From Segniliparus sp051660745 (GTDB taxonomy: Bacteria > Actinomycetota > Actinomycetes > Mycobacteriales > Mycobacteriaceae): 64,000 bases of DNA. The translations under genes and the position numbers were made by a program. The first letter of the stretch is position 1; each line of letters opens with the position of its first letter. The notes below the pieces were generated by a model. The model did not search any database and was not told the origin of the DNA. It saw only the letters and a list, made by a program, of their open reading frames with translations. The DNA is taken from NCBI RefSeq assembly GCF_051660745.1, contig NZ_JBOFQF010000035.1, positions 62,001 through 126,000 of the forward strand. Direction: 5' to 3'. This document shows positions 10,085 to 19,366 of the stretch, piece after piece.

Positions 10085-10564
10085 ATGACGATCAACCCCT
10101 CCTTGCTTCGCGCGCTCGCAACCGCTGCGGCAGCAGCCGCCTGCGGCATGCTCATGACCGGTTGCGACCGGGACGGCAAAGCTGCCGCGCACACGACCGT
10201 CGCGACCCAGCACGGCGCGAAGATCACAGCGACGCTCGACGGCAAGACTTTGGACGTCCCCGGCCCCTACACCTGCGCGACCGTGACCGGAATGTCGACC
10301 GCCGTGTCCGCGCCGATGAAACTCCCGTCGGTGCTCGTGGCGCTCAAGCAAGGGACCACCGACGTGGACATGGTCACCATCAGCCTGGAGCACAACAAGC
10401 CGAACACCTGGTCGAGCGGCGCTTCGGGCAAGAAGGGCAGCGCCACCGCCACCCGGTCGGGCGACACCTTCACCGTGACCGGCGAGCTGAGCGACGCCGC
10501 GTTCAGCTCCTCTGCGGCGCTGCACCCCTTCACAGTCGAGGTCACGTGCCCGGGGGGCAAATAG
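10085..10564 (+). CDS. LpqH-family lipoprotein, tandem paralogue
   Basis: 159 residues with lipobox LMTGC (Cys27) after a short Ala-rich signal. It aligns along its length with the preceding gene: TQHGAKITATLDGK, PGPYTC, TRSGDTFTVTGEL and FTVEVTCPGG repeat the same motifs, with a shorter region after the lipobox. The two cysteines of the mature domain are conserved. It converges on the next gene, with only six bases between stops. Function unknown beyond the lipoprotein family. Confidence 0.78.
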   Translation: MTINPSLLRALATAAAAAACGMLMTGCDRDGKAAAHTTVATQHGAKITATLDGKTLDVPGPYTCATVTGMSTAVSAPMKLPSVLVALKQGTTDVDMVTISLEHNKPNTWSSGASGKKGSATATRSGDTFTVTGELSDAAFSSSAALHPFTVEVTCPGGK

Positions 10565-10570
10565 CGGCCC

Positions 10571-11119
10571 TCAGGCCTTGCAGTACGACTGCTCGGCGAC
10601 CTTGATCCAGGTGTCCGCGAGCTTCTCCGGGTCCGGAGCCCCGGTGAGGCCCGCAGCGGCGAGCACGTGGGTGCGGATGTCCGGATCCGACCTGCCCGCC
10701 CTCTTGGACCGGCACACGAGATCGGCGATCGGCAGCTCTGTCTCGCCGTTCGGCGAGACCTGCACGCCCGCCTTGCGCAACTCGTCGAGGAAGCGCTGCT
10801 CCTTGGTCCCGCCGGGCGGCGGCGTCGGGGTCGCCGGGCCGGGGAAGCCGGAGGGCGGCGGGGCGGATTGCGAGGCCGGATCGACGTCGGGCAGCTTCGT
10901 CGGCCCGGCGACAGCGGTCGAGGTCTTCGCGGGACGTTCGGTGCTCGGCCCGCCGCAGGCGGTTGCGGAGCAAGCGAGCAGAAGCAGCGCCCCGCCGATC
11001 CAGCGTGATGAGATCCAAGGCGCACCGAGCCGTGGCGTACGAACAGCGAGGAACGAGCGGGGTACGCGAGGCGAGGAGCAACGCGGGAGATCGCGCGCTG
11101 GGCGGTGGGAATGTTTCAT
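10571..11119 (-). CDS. Small predicted lipoprotein with repeat-derived N-terminus
   Basis: 182 residues. ATG 11119 overlaps the stop of the mycolyltransferase gene (ATGA), so translation is probably coupled. Residues about 6-43 are encoded by a dispersed repeat also found in trpS. After it comes a normal secretion segment, WIGGALLLLACSATAC, with lipobox candidates Cys50 and Cys55, then a Pro-rich stretch. The C-terminal domain has two cysteines (DLVCRSKR and QSYCKA), and its layout (FLDELRKAGV...) resembles DUF732-type mycobacterial secreted proteins. Without the repeat the protein would begin MKHSH followed by the signal core. The effect of the 37 extra residues on export is unknown. Confidence 0.7.
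   Translation of the reverse strand: MKHSHRPARDLPRCSSPRVPRSFLAVRTPRLGAPWISSRWIGGALLLLACSATACGGPSTERPAKTSTAVAGPTKLPDVDPASQSAPPPSGFPGPATPTPPPGGTKEQRFLDELRKAGVQVSPNGETELPIADLVCRSKRAGRSDPDIRTHVLAAAGLTGAPDPEKLADTWIKVAEQSYCKA
10990..11105 (-). repeat. Dispersed MITE-like repeat, copy A (inside lipoprotein gene)
   Basis: Read on the minus strand, this 116-bp stretch aligns with copy B at 38,386-38,494 over nearly its whole length. Shared blocks include TGCTCCTCGCCTCG, CCACGGCTCGGTGCGCCTT and CTGGATCGGC. The ends form imperfect inverted repeats (CCCAGC...CGATC against its complement). It is translated in frame as residues about 6-43 of the lipoprotein. Confidence 0.8.
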
Positions 11120-12978
11120 CGGGGCGCGATCCTCACCTTCCCATCGACCACTTCGACCACAGAGTGCTCGAAGACCTGGTGCACGCCGTTGTCGATCGGG
11201 GCCTGGTCTTCGACCGGGAATCCGAACGGGCCGTTCTCGTAGCCGCCCATCGCCCATTCGCTCATGATCGGGCCGCTGAGCACGGTCACCGCGCCAAGGT
11301 CGGCGCGCCAGTAGACGTTCCCGCCGGAGAACCGCTGCACCTTGCCGCCCCCGGCGAGCGGGATCTCGTCGGAGACCGGGAAGCCCAGCTGGCCCTGCTC
11401 GTACCCGCCCGCCGCGTACTTCTGCAGGATGGCCCCGCCGACCGGATGCGCGCCCGTCTGGGCCGTCCAGTACCAGAGGCCGCGCTGGAAGCCTTGCACG
11501 ACGCCGCTGCCGCCCGGGGTCGGACGTTCCTCCTCGGAGGGGTATCCGACGGGGCCCGACTCGTAGCCCGCTGCCGCCCACGCCTTGAAGATCTCGCCGT
11601 GCACGGTCTTCGCCCCGAGGTCGGGGCTCCAGTAGACGGACCCGTTCGCGAACTTCGTGAACTTGCCTTCGCCGTCCTGCGTGTCGGCCTCGTCCGACTG
11701 CGGCAGGCCCAACGCGCCCGCCGGGCCGCCCGCCGCCGCGTACTGCGCGTCGATGGCCCCGAGCACCGCATGCGCTCCGGCCGCCTCGGACCAGAACACC
11801 CTGCCGCCCTTGAAGTCCTCCTCCTTGCCGCCGGGAACGTCGAACTCGCCGGTCAAGCAGCCGCCGAGCTCGTCATGCTCGTTGGCGTAGTCCCCGATCG
11901 CCCCGCCGGGGCTGCAGGCCGCGGCCTCCTGGGGCACGCCGAGGCCCATGGCCATCTGCGGCCACAGCTGCGTGCTCTCGAACTGCCAGTACGGCCAGCT
12001 GTGCGTGCCGGACGGGCGGTAGACGACTTGCGCGGGGATGCCGAGCTGGGAGAGTTTCGCCGCGAAGCTCTGCGAGGAGAGCCGGGCGAGGAGCTCGAGC
12101 GCCGAGCCGGACACTCCGGACGCGATCTGCTCGGAGTTGGCCGGAACGCCCGCCTGCGCCTCGGCCACCTCGGCGGCGGCGGGGGTGTCGCCCACCCCGT
12201 TCCCGCTGGAGATGTACAGGCTCGTCCCGCGCAGCTTGTCGGCCTTCGCGTACGGGTCGTGCTCGCCCCACTCCGGGTTCGCGGTGTCGCCCCACATCTT
12301 CGCGGAGTCGAAGCCGCCCGCCTCTTTCATCGCGTAGTCGATCGCCTGCGGCATCCCGATCGACGTGGTCTGCAGGATGCCCGACAGGCTCGCCACGACT
12401 CGGAAGAAGCCGGGGTTGCGCGTCGCGAGCGTCATCGCGCCAGTGCCGCCCATCGAGGCCCCGACCACGCCGCGCTGGTCGTTGCAGCGCCAGCCCTGCT
12501 CCAACAGGGGCGGCAGCTCGTGGACGAGGAAGGTCTCCCACTTGTAGGTCTTCCCGTTGTCGGCGTCCAGCCAGTCGGAGTAGAAGCTCGCCTCGCCGCC
12601 GACCGGGGCAACGACGTTCACGTCTTTGTCGGCGTAGAAATCGGCGATCTGCGTGTTCTTGAGCCACCCGTTGTCCTCGTCCCCCGCGTTCATGCTGTCG
12701 AGGAGGAACACCTGCGGGAACGTCTTGTTCGGGTCGGAGAACCAGCTGCGGGCGAGCAGCAGATGGACTGGGATGTCCGCCGCCATCGAAGGGGAGTGCA
12801 CCCAGATCTCCACATGCCGGTCGCCAAGCCACGCCGTCTTTGTGATGTACGGGTCGTCGTCGGCTCGGGCAGCCGGGGCGGTCCGGCCCATGGCGACGGT
12901 CATCAGCCCGGCGACGAGCAAGAACGCGGCAACCATCGCCGCACCTGCGCGCACGATACGTCTCATGTTCTCTGTCAT
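11116..12978 (-). CDS. Mycolyltransferase (antigen 85-like) with C-terminal LGFP repeats
   Basis: A 620-residue secreted esterase that would transfer mycolates to trehalose and arabinogalactan. The signal peptide covers about 1-39 (ending PAARADDD). The alpha/beta-hydrolase domain has nucleophile GASMGGTG (Ser175) and GTHSWPYW (His326). From about 355 to 600 there are five LGFP repeats, each of the form G-x-I-...-YE-x-G-x-x-GFP (for example GGYEQGQLGFPVSDE), known to bind the cell wall in PS1/Cop1-like mycolyltransferases of corynebacteria. Mycobacterial FbpA-D lack this tail. It lies in the same region as pks13 and fadD32, as do fbpA/fbpD in mycobacteria. Confidence 0.92.
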   Translation of the reverse strand: MTENMRRIVRAGAAMVAAFLLVAGLMTVAMGRTAPAARADDDPYITKTAWLGDRHVEIWVHSPSMAADIPVHLLLARSWFSDPNKTFPQVFLLDSMNAGDEDNGWLKNTQIADFYADKDVNVVAPVGGEASFYSDWLDADNGKTYKWETFLVHELPPLLEQGWRCNDQRGVVGASMGGTGAMTLATRNPGFFRVVASLSGILQTTSIGMPQAIDYAMKEAGGFDSAKMWGDTANPEWGEHDPYAKADKLRGTSLYISSGNGVGDTPAAAEVAEAQAGVPANSEQIASGVSGSALELLARLSSQSFAAKLSQLGIPAQVVYRPSGTHSWPYWQFESTQLWPQMAMGLGVPQEAAACSPGGAIGDYANEHDELGGCLTGEFDVPGGKEEDFKGGRVFWSEAAGAHAVLGAIDAQYAAAGGPAGALGLPQSDEADTQDGEGKFTKFANGSVYWSPDLGAKTVHGEIFKAWAAAGYESGPVGYPSEEERPTPGGSGVVQGFQRGLWYWTAQTGAHPVGGAILQKYAAGGYEQGQLGFPVSDEIPLAGGGKVQRFSGGNVYWRADLGAVTVLSGPIMSEWAMGGYENGPFGFPVEDQAPIDNGVHQVFEHSVVEVVDGKVRIAPR

Positions 12979-13050
12979 ACCGTGACAGAACCGAGATACC
13001 AGGCTCCCGCGCCGGGGACCGGGTCAGTTCACAGGCTCAGCGACTGAGTT

Positions 13051-14067
13051 TTACCTGACTCGGTCGACCGCCGCGCGCACCACGGCGCGCATCGCCTCGC
13101 GGACCTCCTCGGTCTGCGGCCCGGCTTCCGGCAGCGCGGCGATCTCCTCCTCTGCGCGGCGGGCGTAGTCCTCCACCGCCGTCCGGGCCCTCGCCATCGC
13201 GGGCGAGGCCGTGAGCAGCGCGAGCGCCTCCGCGACCAGCGCGTCGTCGGTGATCGGGCCGGAGCCGACGAGCTCCTTGAGCCTGCCGCCGCCCTCCTCT
13301 TCCAACGCGTAGAGGGTCGGCAGGGTCAGCACGCCCTCGCGCAGGTCCGTGCCGGGGGTCTTGCCCGAGTCCGCGGAGCCCGAGCCGATGTCGATGATGT
13401 CGTCCGCGATCTGGAACGCCATGCCGGTCAGCTCGCCGATCGACGCGAGCCGGTCCTGGATGTCCTGGTCGGCCCGGATGGCGAGTCCGGCGAGCCTGCC
13501 GCAGGCCCCGATCAGCGAGGCCGTCTTGCCGTGGATCGTCGCGAGGTAGTGCTCGATTTTCGCGGCGTTGCCCTGGTCGGACCCCGCCCCGACCACGTCG
13601 CGCAGCTGTCCGGTGACGAGCTCGCCGAAGGTCTGGGCGACGACTGCGGTCGCCTCCGAGCCGAGCCTGGCGATCAGGCCGCACGCCCTGGCGAACAGGT
13701 AGTCGCCCGCGAGGATGGCGACCTGGTTGCCCCACTGCACGTTCGCGCTCGTCACCCCCCGGCGCATCGTGGCCTCGTCCATGACGTCGTCGTGGTAGAG
13801 CGTCGCGAGGTGGATGAGCTCCAACGCTGCCGCCGCGATCTCGACGTCGCCTTGCTGCTCTTCGCGGCCGAGCTTGCCCGCGACCACCGCGAACAACGGC
13901 CGGAACCGCTTGCCGCCCGCCTTGACCAGGTGCTCCGCCACCGCTGCCATCGCCTCGATCCCGGACTCCACCTCGGCGCGGATGACGCCCTCGACCCGGT
14001 CGAGCGACGCGCCGACCGACTCGGCGAACTCCGGGGAGCCCAGCGCGAACCCCGCCACTGTGCTCAT
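13051..14067 (-). CDS. Polyprenyl diphosphate synthase (GrcC-like)
   Basis: A 338-residue trans-isoprenyl diphosphate synthase. The first aspartate-rich motif is LYHDDVMDEATMRRG and the second is QIADDIIDIG, with GGKRFRP near the N-terminus. It makes the long prenyl chain, most likely for menaquinone because it directly follows menG (ATGA overlap at 14,064-14,067), as with grcC1 near Rv0558 in M. tuberculosis. Chain length cannot be read from the sequence by eye. Confidence 0.9.
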   Translation of the reverse strand: MSTVAGFALGSPEFAESVGASLDRVEGVIRAEVESGIEAMAAVAEHLVKAGGKRFRPLFAVVAGKLGREEQQGDVEIAAAALELIHLATLYHDDVMDEATMRRGVTSANVQWGNQVAILAGDYLFARACGLIARLGSEATAVVAQTFGELVTGQLRDVVGAGSDQGNAAKIEHYLATIHGKTASLIGACGRLAGLAIRADQDIQDRLASIGELTGMAFQIADDIIDIGSGSADSGKTPGTDLREGVLTLPTLYALEEEGGGRLKELVGSGPITDDALVAEALALLTASPAMARARTAVEDYARRAEEEIAALPEAGPQTEEVREAMRAVVRAAVDRVR

Positions 14068-14768
14068 AGGGCGGGCGCTTTCTGCGCGTGGTGCAGCGCC
14101 ACAGTCCCAAGGGTGAGGTTCTTCCACGTCACGTCCGCGAACCCCGCCGAGCGGATCAGCCCCGCGAGGGCCGCTTGGTCCGGCCACGCTTTGATGGACT
14201 CCTCCAAATAGTCGTATGCCGCGTCGTTGCTGGACACCAGCCGGGAAGCCTTCATATGCACGGGCATCACCCAGTTGCGGTACACGTAACGCACCGGCGC
14301 GGGGGTCGGTGTGGAGAACTCGCAGATCACGAGCCGTCCGCCGGGGACGAGCACGCGCAGGATCTCTTCGAGGGCGGCGGCCACCGGATTGACGTTGCGC
14401 AGGCCGAACGAGATACAGACCGCGTCGAACGCCTCGTCGGGGAACGGCAGCCGGGTCGCGTCGGCGACCACCATCGGCACGCCGCGCCACGCGCCTGCGG
14501 CCAGCATCTTTGGCGAGAAGTCGGCGGCGACGCACCACGCCCCGGACTTGCCGAGCTCGACCGTGGACACCGCGGTCCCCGCCGCGAGGTCGAGAACCTT
14601 CTCGCCGGGCTTGAGGCCGAGCAGCTTGCGGGTCGCTTTCCGCCAGGACTTGTCCAGCCCCATCGTCAAGAGCGTGTTCGTCCGGTCGTACCCCTCGGCC
14701 ACTTCGTCGAACATGGCGGCCACTTCATGCGGCTGTTTGTCCAATGACGCGCGTGACACGGCCTTCAC
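14064..14768 (-). CDS. menG: Demethylmenaquinone methyltransferase
   Basis: A 234-residue SAM-dependent C-methyltransferase of the UbiE/MenG family that performs the last step of menaquinone synthesis. The N-terminus (ASLDKQPHEVAAMFDEVAEGYDRTN) is typical; the SAM loop is VLDLAAGTAVSTVELG and post-motifs include DAVCISFGLRNV. The start is GTG 14768, one base after the stop of mgtA, and the stop overlaps the polyprenyl synthase start. The order mgtA-menG-grcC matches the Rv0557-Rv0562 neighbourhood, moved here next to the emb genes. Confidence 0.93.
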   Translation of the reverse strand: MKAVSRASLDKQPHEVAAMFDEVAEGYDRTNTLLTMGLDKSWRKATRKLLGLKPGEKVLDLAAGTAVSTVELGKSGAWCVAADFSPKMLAAGAWRGVPMVVADATRLPFPDEAFDAVCISFGLRNVNPVAAALEEILRVLVPGGRLVICEFSTPTPAPVRYVYRNWVMPVHMKASRLVSSNDAAYDYLEESIKAWPDQAALAGLIRSAGFADVTWKNLTLGTVALHHAQKAPAL

Positions 14769-14769
14769 A

Positions 14770-15921
14770 CTACGCGGTCGCCGACTTCAGCCTCTCCACC
14801 ACGGGGTCATTTTGCACGTCCCAGTAGTGGGCCAGCAGCTCGTCGCAGATCCTCGGCCAGGTGCGCGCCAGCACGCCGCGCCGGGCGGCCGCCGAGAATT
14901 TCGCCCTGACCTCGTCGTCCGCGAGCGAGCTCACCGCAGAGGGGAGCTTGCGCTCGAAATCGGCCACCGGCAAGAGATACCCCGTGCGGCAGTGCGCGAC
15001 AAGGTCGCGCGGCCCGCCCTCGTCGGGCGCGATGACCGGGAGGCCGCTGGCGAGCGCCTCCTGCGCCGCCTGGCAGAACGTCTCGTGCTCGCCGGTGTGG
15101 ACGAAGACGTCCAGGCTCGCGTACGCCTTGGCGAGCGCCTCCCCGCGCAGCTCGCCGGTGAACACCGCCCCGGGGAGCTTCTTGCGGAGCTTCTCCCGCG
15201 ACACCCCGTCGCCCACGATCACGACCTTGACCTTCGGCTCGCCCGCCAACGCCGCGAGCCGCTCGACGTGCTTCTCCGGGGCCAGCCTGCCGACGTAGCC
15301 GACGATCAGCTCGCCGTTCGGCGCCCACGTGCGGCGCAGCTCGTCGTCGCGGCGCTGCGGGTGGAACCCTTCGACGTCGACGCCGCGCGCCCAGTGGTGC
15401 ACCCGGGGGATGGCTTGTTCTTCGAGCTCCCGGATGGTGTCGCTCGACGGCGCCAGGGTCCGGTCGGCCTGGGAATGGATGCGGCGCACGCTCCACCATG
15501 CCGCCTTCGAGAGGAACTTGAGCCCGTAGCTCGCCGCGAACCCCGCGATGTCCGTCTGGAACACGGCCACCGTCGGCACGCCGAGCCGCCGAGCCGCCGC
15601 GAGGCCGCCAGCCCCGAGCAGGGCGGGCGACGCGAGGTGGACCACGTCCGGCTCGAACTCGGCCATCTTGCGGTAGACGCCCATATGCGGCAGCCCCACC
15701 GGCAACGAGCTCACCTTCGGAAGCATCACGGCGGGCACGCGGTAGACCTCGAAGCCCTCATGCTCGGACGGATACGGGGTCTTCTCGCCGTCGAGCGCGC
15801 CCGGCGCGATCACCAGAGCCTGGTGGCCCTTGGCGCGCAAATGCTCCAAGACCCGCAGCACGGAGTTGCTCACGCCATTGACGTGCGGGAGAAAGGATTC
15901 TGCAACGATGGCCACTCGCAC
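14770..15921 (-). CDS. mgtA: GDP-mannose-dependent alpha-mannosyltransferase (MgtA-like)
   Basis: A 383-residue GT4-family glycosyltransferase with two Rossmann domains. The N-terminal acceptor side begins MRVAIVAESFLPHVNGVSNS. The C-terminal donor side has VGYVGRLAPEKHVERL, the FVHTGEHETFCQAAQEALASGLPVIAP motif with its E-x7-E pair, and a conserved GGPRD. The family adds mannose to glucuronosyl diacylglycerol or phosphatidylinositol-linked lipids at the inner face of the membrane. GTG 15921. It leads the menG operon and is divergent from emb. Exact acceptor is an inference from synteny with Rv0557. Confidence 0.85.
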   Translation of the reverse strand: MRVAIVAESFLPHVNGVSNSVLRVLEHLRAKGHQALVIAPGALDGEKTPYPSEHEGFEVYRVPAVMLPKVSSLPVGLPHMGVYRKMAEFEPDVVHLASPALLGAGGLAAARRLGVPTVAVFQTDIAGFAASYGLKFLSKAAWWSVRRIHSQADRTLAPSSDTIRELEEQAIPRVHHWARGVDVEGFHPQRRDDELRRTWAPNGELIVGYVGRLAPEKHVERLAALAGEPKVKVVIVGDGVSREKLRKKLPGAVFTGELRGEALAKAYASLDVFVHTGEHETFCQAAQEALASGLPVIAPDEGGPRDLVAHCRTGYLLPVADFERKLPSAVSSLADDEVRAKFSAAARRGVLARTWPRICDELLAHYWDVQNDPVVERLKSATA

Positions 15922-16088
15922 GCTCTTTATTGTCCTCGGAGATCTTGCAGCAGGCGGAGATCTGTCGAACGCCGAAGTGAACGCGCGGCGAACTTCGGGG
16001 GGCGGCGCGATCCGCCGCGCTTCGGCCCCGCCCGCACGACAGCCCAGGTCGGTCGCGCGTCAGGGGCCGCAGGCTCAGCCTTGTGCCC

Positions 16089-16094
16089 TAGGAT
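16089..16094 (+). promoter_or_regulatory. Candidate -10 box of the emb operon
   Basis: TAGGAT ends eight bases before GTG 16103 with no Shine-Dalgarno between; compatible with a leaderless emb transcript from the 181-bp divergent region shared with mgtA. Confidence 0.35.
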
Positions 16095-16102
16095 GTGCTT
16101 TC

Positions 16103-19100
16103 GTGCAATCTTCCGAGGGACCGACAACGGCAGTCGGCGCAAAGCCCGGCCAGACGGACCGAAGATCGCTCATCGTCTTCGCGTTGGCGCTGGTCAGCAT
16201 CCTCTGCTCGCTGCTCGTTCCGTTCATGCCCGTCACGCAGCGCACCGCTTCGCTCGCCTGGGGCGGCCAAGAGTGGAAAACCGACGGCGGCAACGACGTC
16301 GTCGCGCCCCTGATCGCGCTCATGCCGCTGGACCTGCACGCCTCGATCCCCTGTTCCGCCGTGGCCCAGCTGCCGCCGACCGGCGGGGTGCTGCTCTCCA
16401 CCGAGCCGAAAGACTGGGCGGGCTCCACGGGACGGGGGTTGTTCATCCAGGTCTTCCCCGACCAGGTGCAAGTCACCTCGCATGGGCAACTCGTCGCTTC
16501 GGCCCCGCGCCAGGCGGGCGCCGCGCCGCAATGCCAGACGATCGACGTCTGGGCGACGCCCGCCCAGGTCGGCGCCTCGTTCGTCGGCCTTCCGCCGCAG
16601 ACCGGCGCCCCGCAAGCCAACGCCGGGCAGAGCGTCGTCTCTCCGCATTTCCGCCCGGAGTTCAGCGGCGTCTTCACCGATCTGAAAGGCGCGCTGGACG
16701 CCCCGCCGTCGCTGGTCGCCACGGCGGACACCCGGTTCGACGTGACGGCGACGGCGGAGAAAACCTTGGTGGTCCTGCTGTCGGCCGCCGCGCTCGTCGC
16801 GGCGCTCGCCCTGCGTTGGGGGCCGATCCGCCCGCGCCTGCGCGTCCCGAGGATCAAGGCGCTCGACCTCGCCGTCGCGGGCGTCTTGCTGGTCTGGAAC
16901 TGGCTCGGCGCGTACAGCGCGGACGACGGCTACCTCGTCGTCATGGGCCGCGCCGCCCGCAGCACCGGCTACCTCGCGAACTACTACCGCTACTTCGGCG
17001 CCGCCGAGGCCCCGTTCGACTGGTACGACCGCGTCCTCTCCCTCGCCGTGGGCGTGACCGACCAGGGCGTGTGGCTGCGCCTGATCTCGGTGGCGGCAGG
17101 CCTCGCCGTCTGGGCGTTGGTCTCGCGCGTGGTCCTGCCGAAACTCGGCGACGCGGTCGCCGGGCACCCGCTGTCCTCGCCGACCGCGGCTGTCGTCCTG
17201 ATCGCGTTCTGGCTGCCGTTCTGCTCGGGCCTGCGGCCGGAAGCGCTCATCACCCTCGGGGCGATCGCGACATGGTGCCTGGCCGAGCGGGCAATCGCGG
17301 GCGGGCGGGCCCCCTTCTTCGCCGCGAGCGCGGTGCTCGTCGCCGCGCTCACGCAGGCGCTCGCGCCGCAGGGCGTCGTCGCCGTCGCGGTCCTGCTCGC
17401 CGCGACCCCCGCCGTCCTGCGCAGCCTGCGGCCCTTCAAGCTCGCCGACCTCGCGCTGATCGCCGCATCCGGACTGGCCGCCCTCTCGGTCGTCTTCGCG
17501 CAGCAGACCTTCGCAGGAGTCCTCGAAGCGCTGCGCCTGCGCTACGCCGTGGACACCACCAATAGCTGGGCCCAGGAGTTCCTGCGCTGGAACTCGCTGC
17601 TCAACTACAGCCCGGAGGGCTCCATCCCCCGCCGCTGGCCGCTGCTCGCCATGCTGCTCTGCCTCGGCGTCGTCGTCTTCGCGCTCTCGCTGCGCAAGAT
17701 CGCCGGAGTCCGCCAGGCCTCCGCGTGGCGGCTGGTCGCGGCGACCTTCCTCACCATGCTGCTGCTGAGCCTCGTCCCCTACAAATGGCCCGAGCACTTC
17801 GGAGTGTTCGCCGCATTCGGCGCGGTCCTCGCGGCGGCGGCGACCGCGCTCGCGGCGCAGTACGCGAAACGCAGCGTCTTCGTCTCCGCCCTCGTCGCCT
17901 CGGCGGCGTTCTTCTTCCTCGCGCTCACCGTCGCGGGCAAGAACGGCTGGTTCTGGGTCCAGTCCTTCAGCATCCCCTCCTACTACGCGCGGCCCTTCCT
18001 CGGCGGCCATGCGCTGAACTCGCTGCTGCTCCTCTTCTTCCTCCTCTTCGGGGCGGTCGCAGGCTTTTTGTACCTGCGCCGCGACTACACGTCGCCAAAG
18101 CCCGGCGCGTCCCGCCCAGACCTCGGGCGGCCCGGCTGGCGCAAGGCCGCGAAACTGCTCGTCGAAGGCCCGGTCCTCTGGATCAGCCTGGGGCTGGTCC
18201 TGACCGAGCTCGTGGGCTTCGCGGGCGCCGCGGCCAGCCGCTACCCCGCGTACAGCCTTGCCCTCGGCAATCTGCGCGCCGTCGCAGGCGGGTGCGGCCT
18301 CGCCGACTCCGTCCTCGCCGAGGCCGACCCGAACGCGGGCTTCCTCCGCCCCGCGGACGGCGCGGACCCCAAGGGCGCGCTGGGCGCGGACCAGTCGGTC
18401 GGCTTCACCCCGACCGGGCTGCCCGAGGACGTCGCCGCGCTCGGGGACGGCAGCCCGCCCGGCATCGCGCACGTCAACCACTCCGGGTCCGAGCCGGTGC
18501 CGATCGACGGCCAGGAGGCCGGGACGAGCGCCGGGTACAGCCAGACCACCCACACGCTCGTACTCCCCTTCGGCCTCGCCCAAGACACGCCCGTGCTCGG
18601 CAGCTACGGCTACAACACCGGCGAGGCCCACCTCGTGAGCGGCTGGTACGAGCTGGGCCCGATCACCGGGGACACCCCGCTGGTCGTGATGAGCGCCGCC
18701 GGGCATATCGCCTCGACCTACCTCGACGGGACCGGGATCTACGGCCAGAACGTCGCGTTCGAGTTCGGCAGACGCGAGGGCGGCGGCTTCGTCGTCACCG
18801 GCTCTGTCCCGCCCATCGACCCAGGCGACCCGCTGACGAGCTACCCGTGGCGGAACCTGCGCCTGCCGACCTCCGCCATTCCGAGCGGCTCCGCCTTCGT
18901 GCGCGTCGTCGTGAACGACCACGACCTGCAGCCGGACCAATGGGTGGCGGTGACCCCGCCCCGGCTGCCGCGCCTGGTCACGCTGCAACAGCTCATCGGC
19001 GGGGCCGACCCCGTGTTCCTCGACTTCGCCGTCGCCGAGCAGTTCCCCTGCCAGCGTCCCTTCGGCATCCGAGACGGCGTCGCCGAACTGCCGAAATGGC

Positions 19101-19366
19101 GGATCCTCCCCGACCACCGGCTCGCCGGGACCGCCTCGCTCAGCTGGCTCGGCGACCCTGGCGGCGGGCTGCTCGGCGTCGTCGAGCCGCTGCTCGACCC
19201 CACCACGACTCCCACCTATTTCGCGGACGACTGGCGACGGGACTGGGGATCCGTCCAGCGCTACGCGTTGATCCCGAAGGGAGCCGTGCCCGCAGTTGTC
19301 GCCACGGACGAAGCTGCTCGCTGGGGCTGGTGGCGCCCCGGCCCTTCCCAAGCATTGGAGCCGTAA
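16103..19366 (+). CDS. Cell-wall arabinosyltransferase (EmbA/EmbC type)
   Basis: A 1087-residue GT-C membrane enzyme using decaprenylphosphoryl-arabinose for arabinogalactan or lipoarabinomannan. A short cytoplasmic N-terminus is followed by one membrane helix (about 23-42) and a soluble periplasmic domain. The membrane core has the catalytic Asp-Asp loop GAYSADDGYLVV and NYYRYFGAAEAPFDWY. About 13 hydrophobic segments follow, then a periplasmic carbohydrate-binding C-terminus (VFLDFAVAEQFPCQRPFG, DWRRDWGSVQRY, WWRPGP). The start is GTG 16103. The stop is directly followed by the next emb start. I favour EmbA from position and the APFDWY region, but EmbA and EmbC are hard to separate by eye. 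Confidence 0.92.
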   Translation: MQSSEGPTTAVGAKPGQTDRRSLIVFALALVSILCSLLVPFMPVTQRTASLAWGGQEWKTDGGNDVVAPLIALMPLDLHASIPCSAVAQLPPTGGVLLSTEPKDWAGSTGRGLFIQVFPDQVQVTSHGQLVASAPRQAGAAPQCQTIDVWATPAQVGASFVGLPPQTGAPQANAGQSVVSPHFRPEFSGVFTDLKGALDAPPSLVATADTRFDVTATAEKTLVVLLSAAALVAALALRWGPIRPRLRVPRIKALDLAVAGVLLVWNWLGAYSADDGYLVVMGRAARSTGYLANYYRYFGAAEAPFDWYDRVLSLAVGVTDQGVWLRLISVAAGLAVWALVSRVVLPKLGDAVAGHPLSSPTAAVVLIAFWLPFCSGLRPEALITLGAIATWCLAERAIAGGRAPFFAASAVLVAALTQALAPQGVVAVAVLLAATPAVLRSLRPFKLADLALIAASGLAALSVVFAQQTFAGVLEALRLRYAVDTTNSWAQEFLRWNSLLNYSPEGSIPRRWPLLAMLLCLGVVVFALSLRKIAGVRQASAWRLVAATFLTMLLLSLVPYKWPEHFGVFAAFGAVLAAAATALAAQYAKRSVFVSALVASAAFFFLALTVAGKNGWFWVQSFSIPSYYARPFLGGHALNSLLLLFFLLFGAVAGFLYLRRDYTSPKPGASRPDLGRPGWRKAAKLLVEGPVLWISLGLVLTELVGFAGAAASRYPAYSLALGNLRAVAGGCGLADSVLAEADPNAGFLRPADGADPKGALGADQSVGFTPTGLPEDVAALGDGSPPGIAHVNHSGSEPVPIDGQEAGTSAGYSQTTHTLVLPFGLAQDTPVLGSYGYNTGEAHLVSGWYELGPITGDTPLVVMSAAGHIASTYLDGTGIYGQNVAFEFGRREGGGFVVTGSVPPIDPGDPLTSYPWRNLRLPTSAIPSGSAFVRVVVNDHDLQPDQWVAVTPPRLPRLVTLQQLIGGADPVFLDFAVAEQFPCQRPFGIRDGVAELPKWRILPDHRLAGTASLSWLGDPGGGLLGVVEPLLDPTTTPTYFADDWRRDWGSVQRYALIPKGAVPAVVATDEAARWGWWRPGPSQALEP

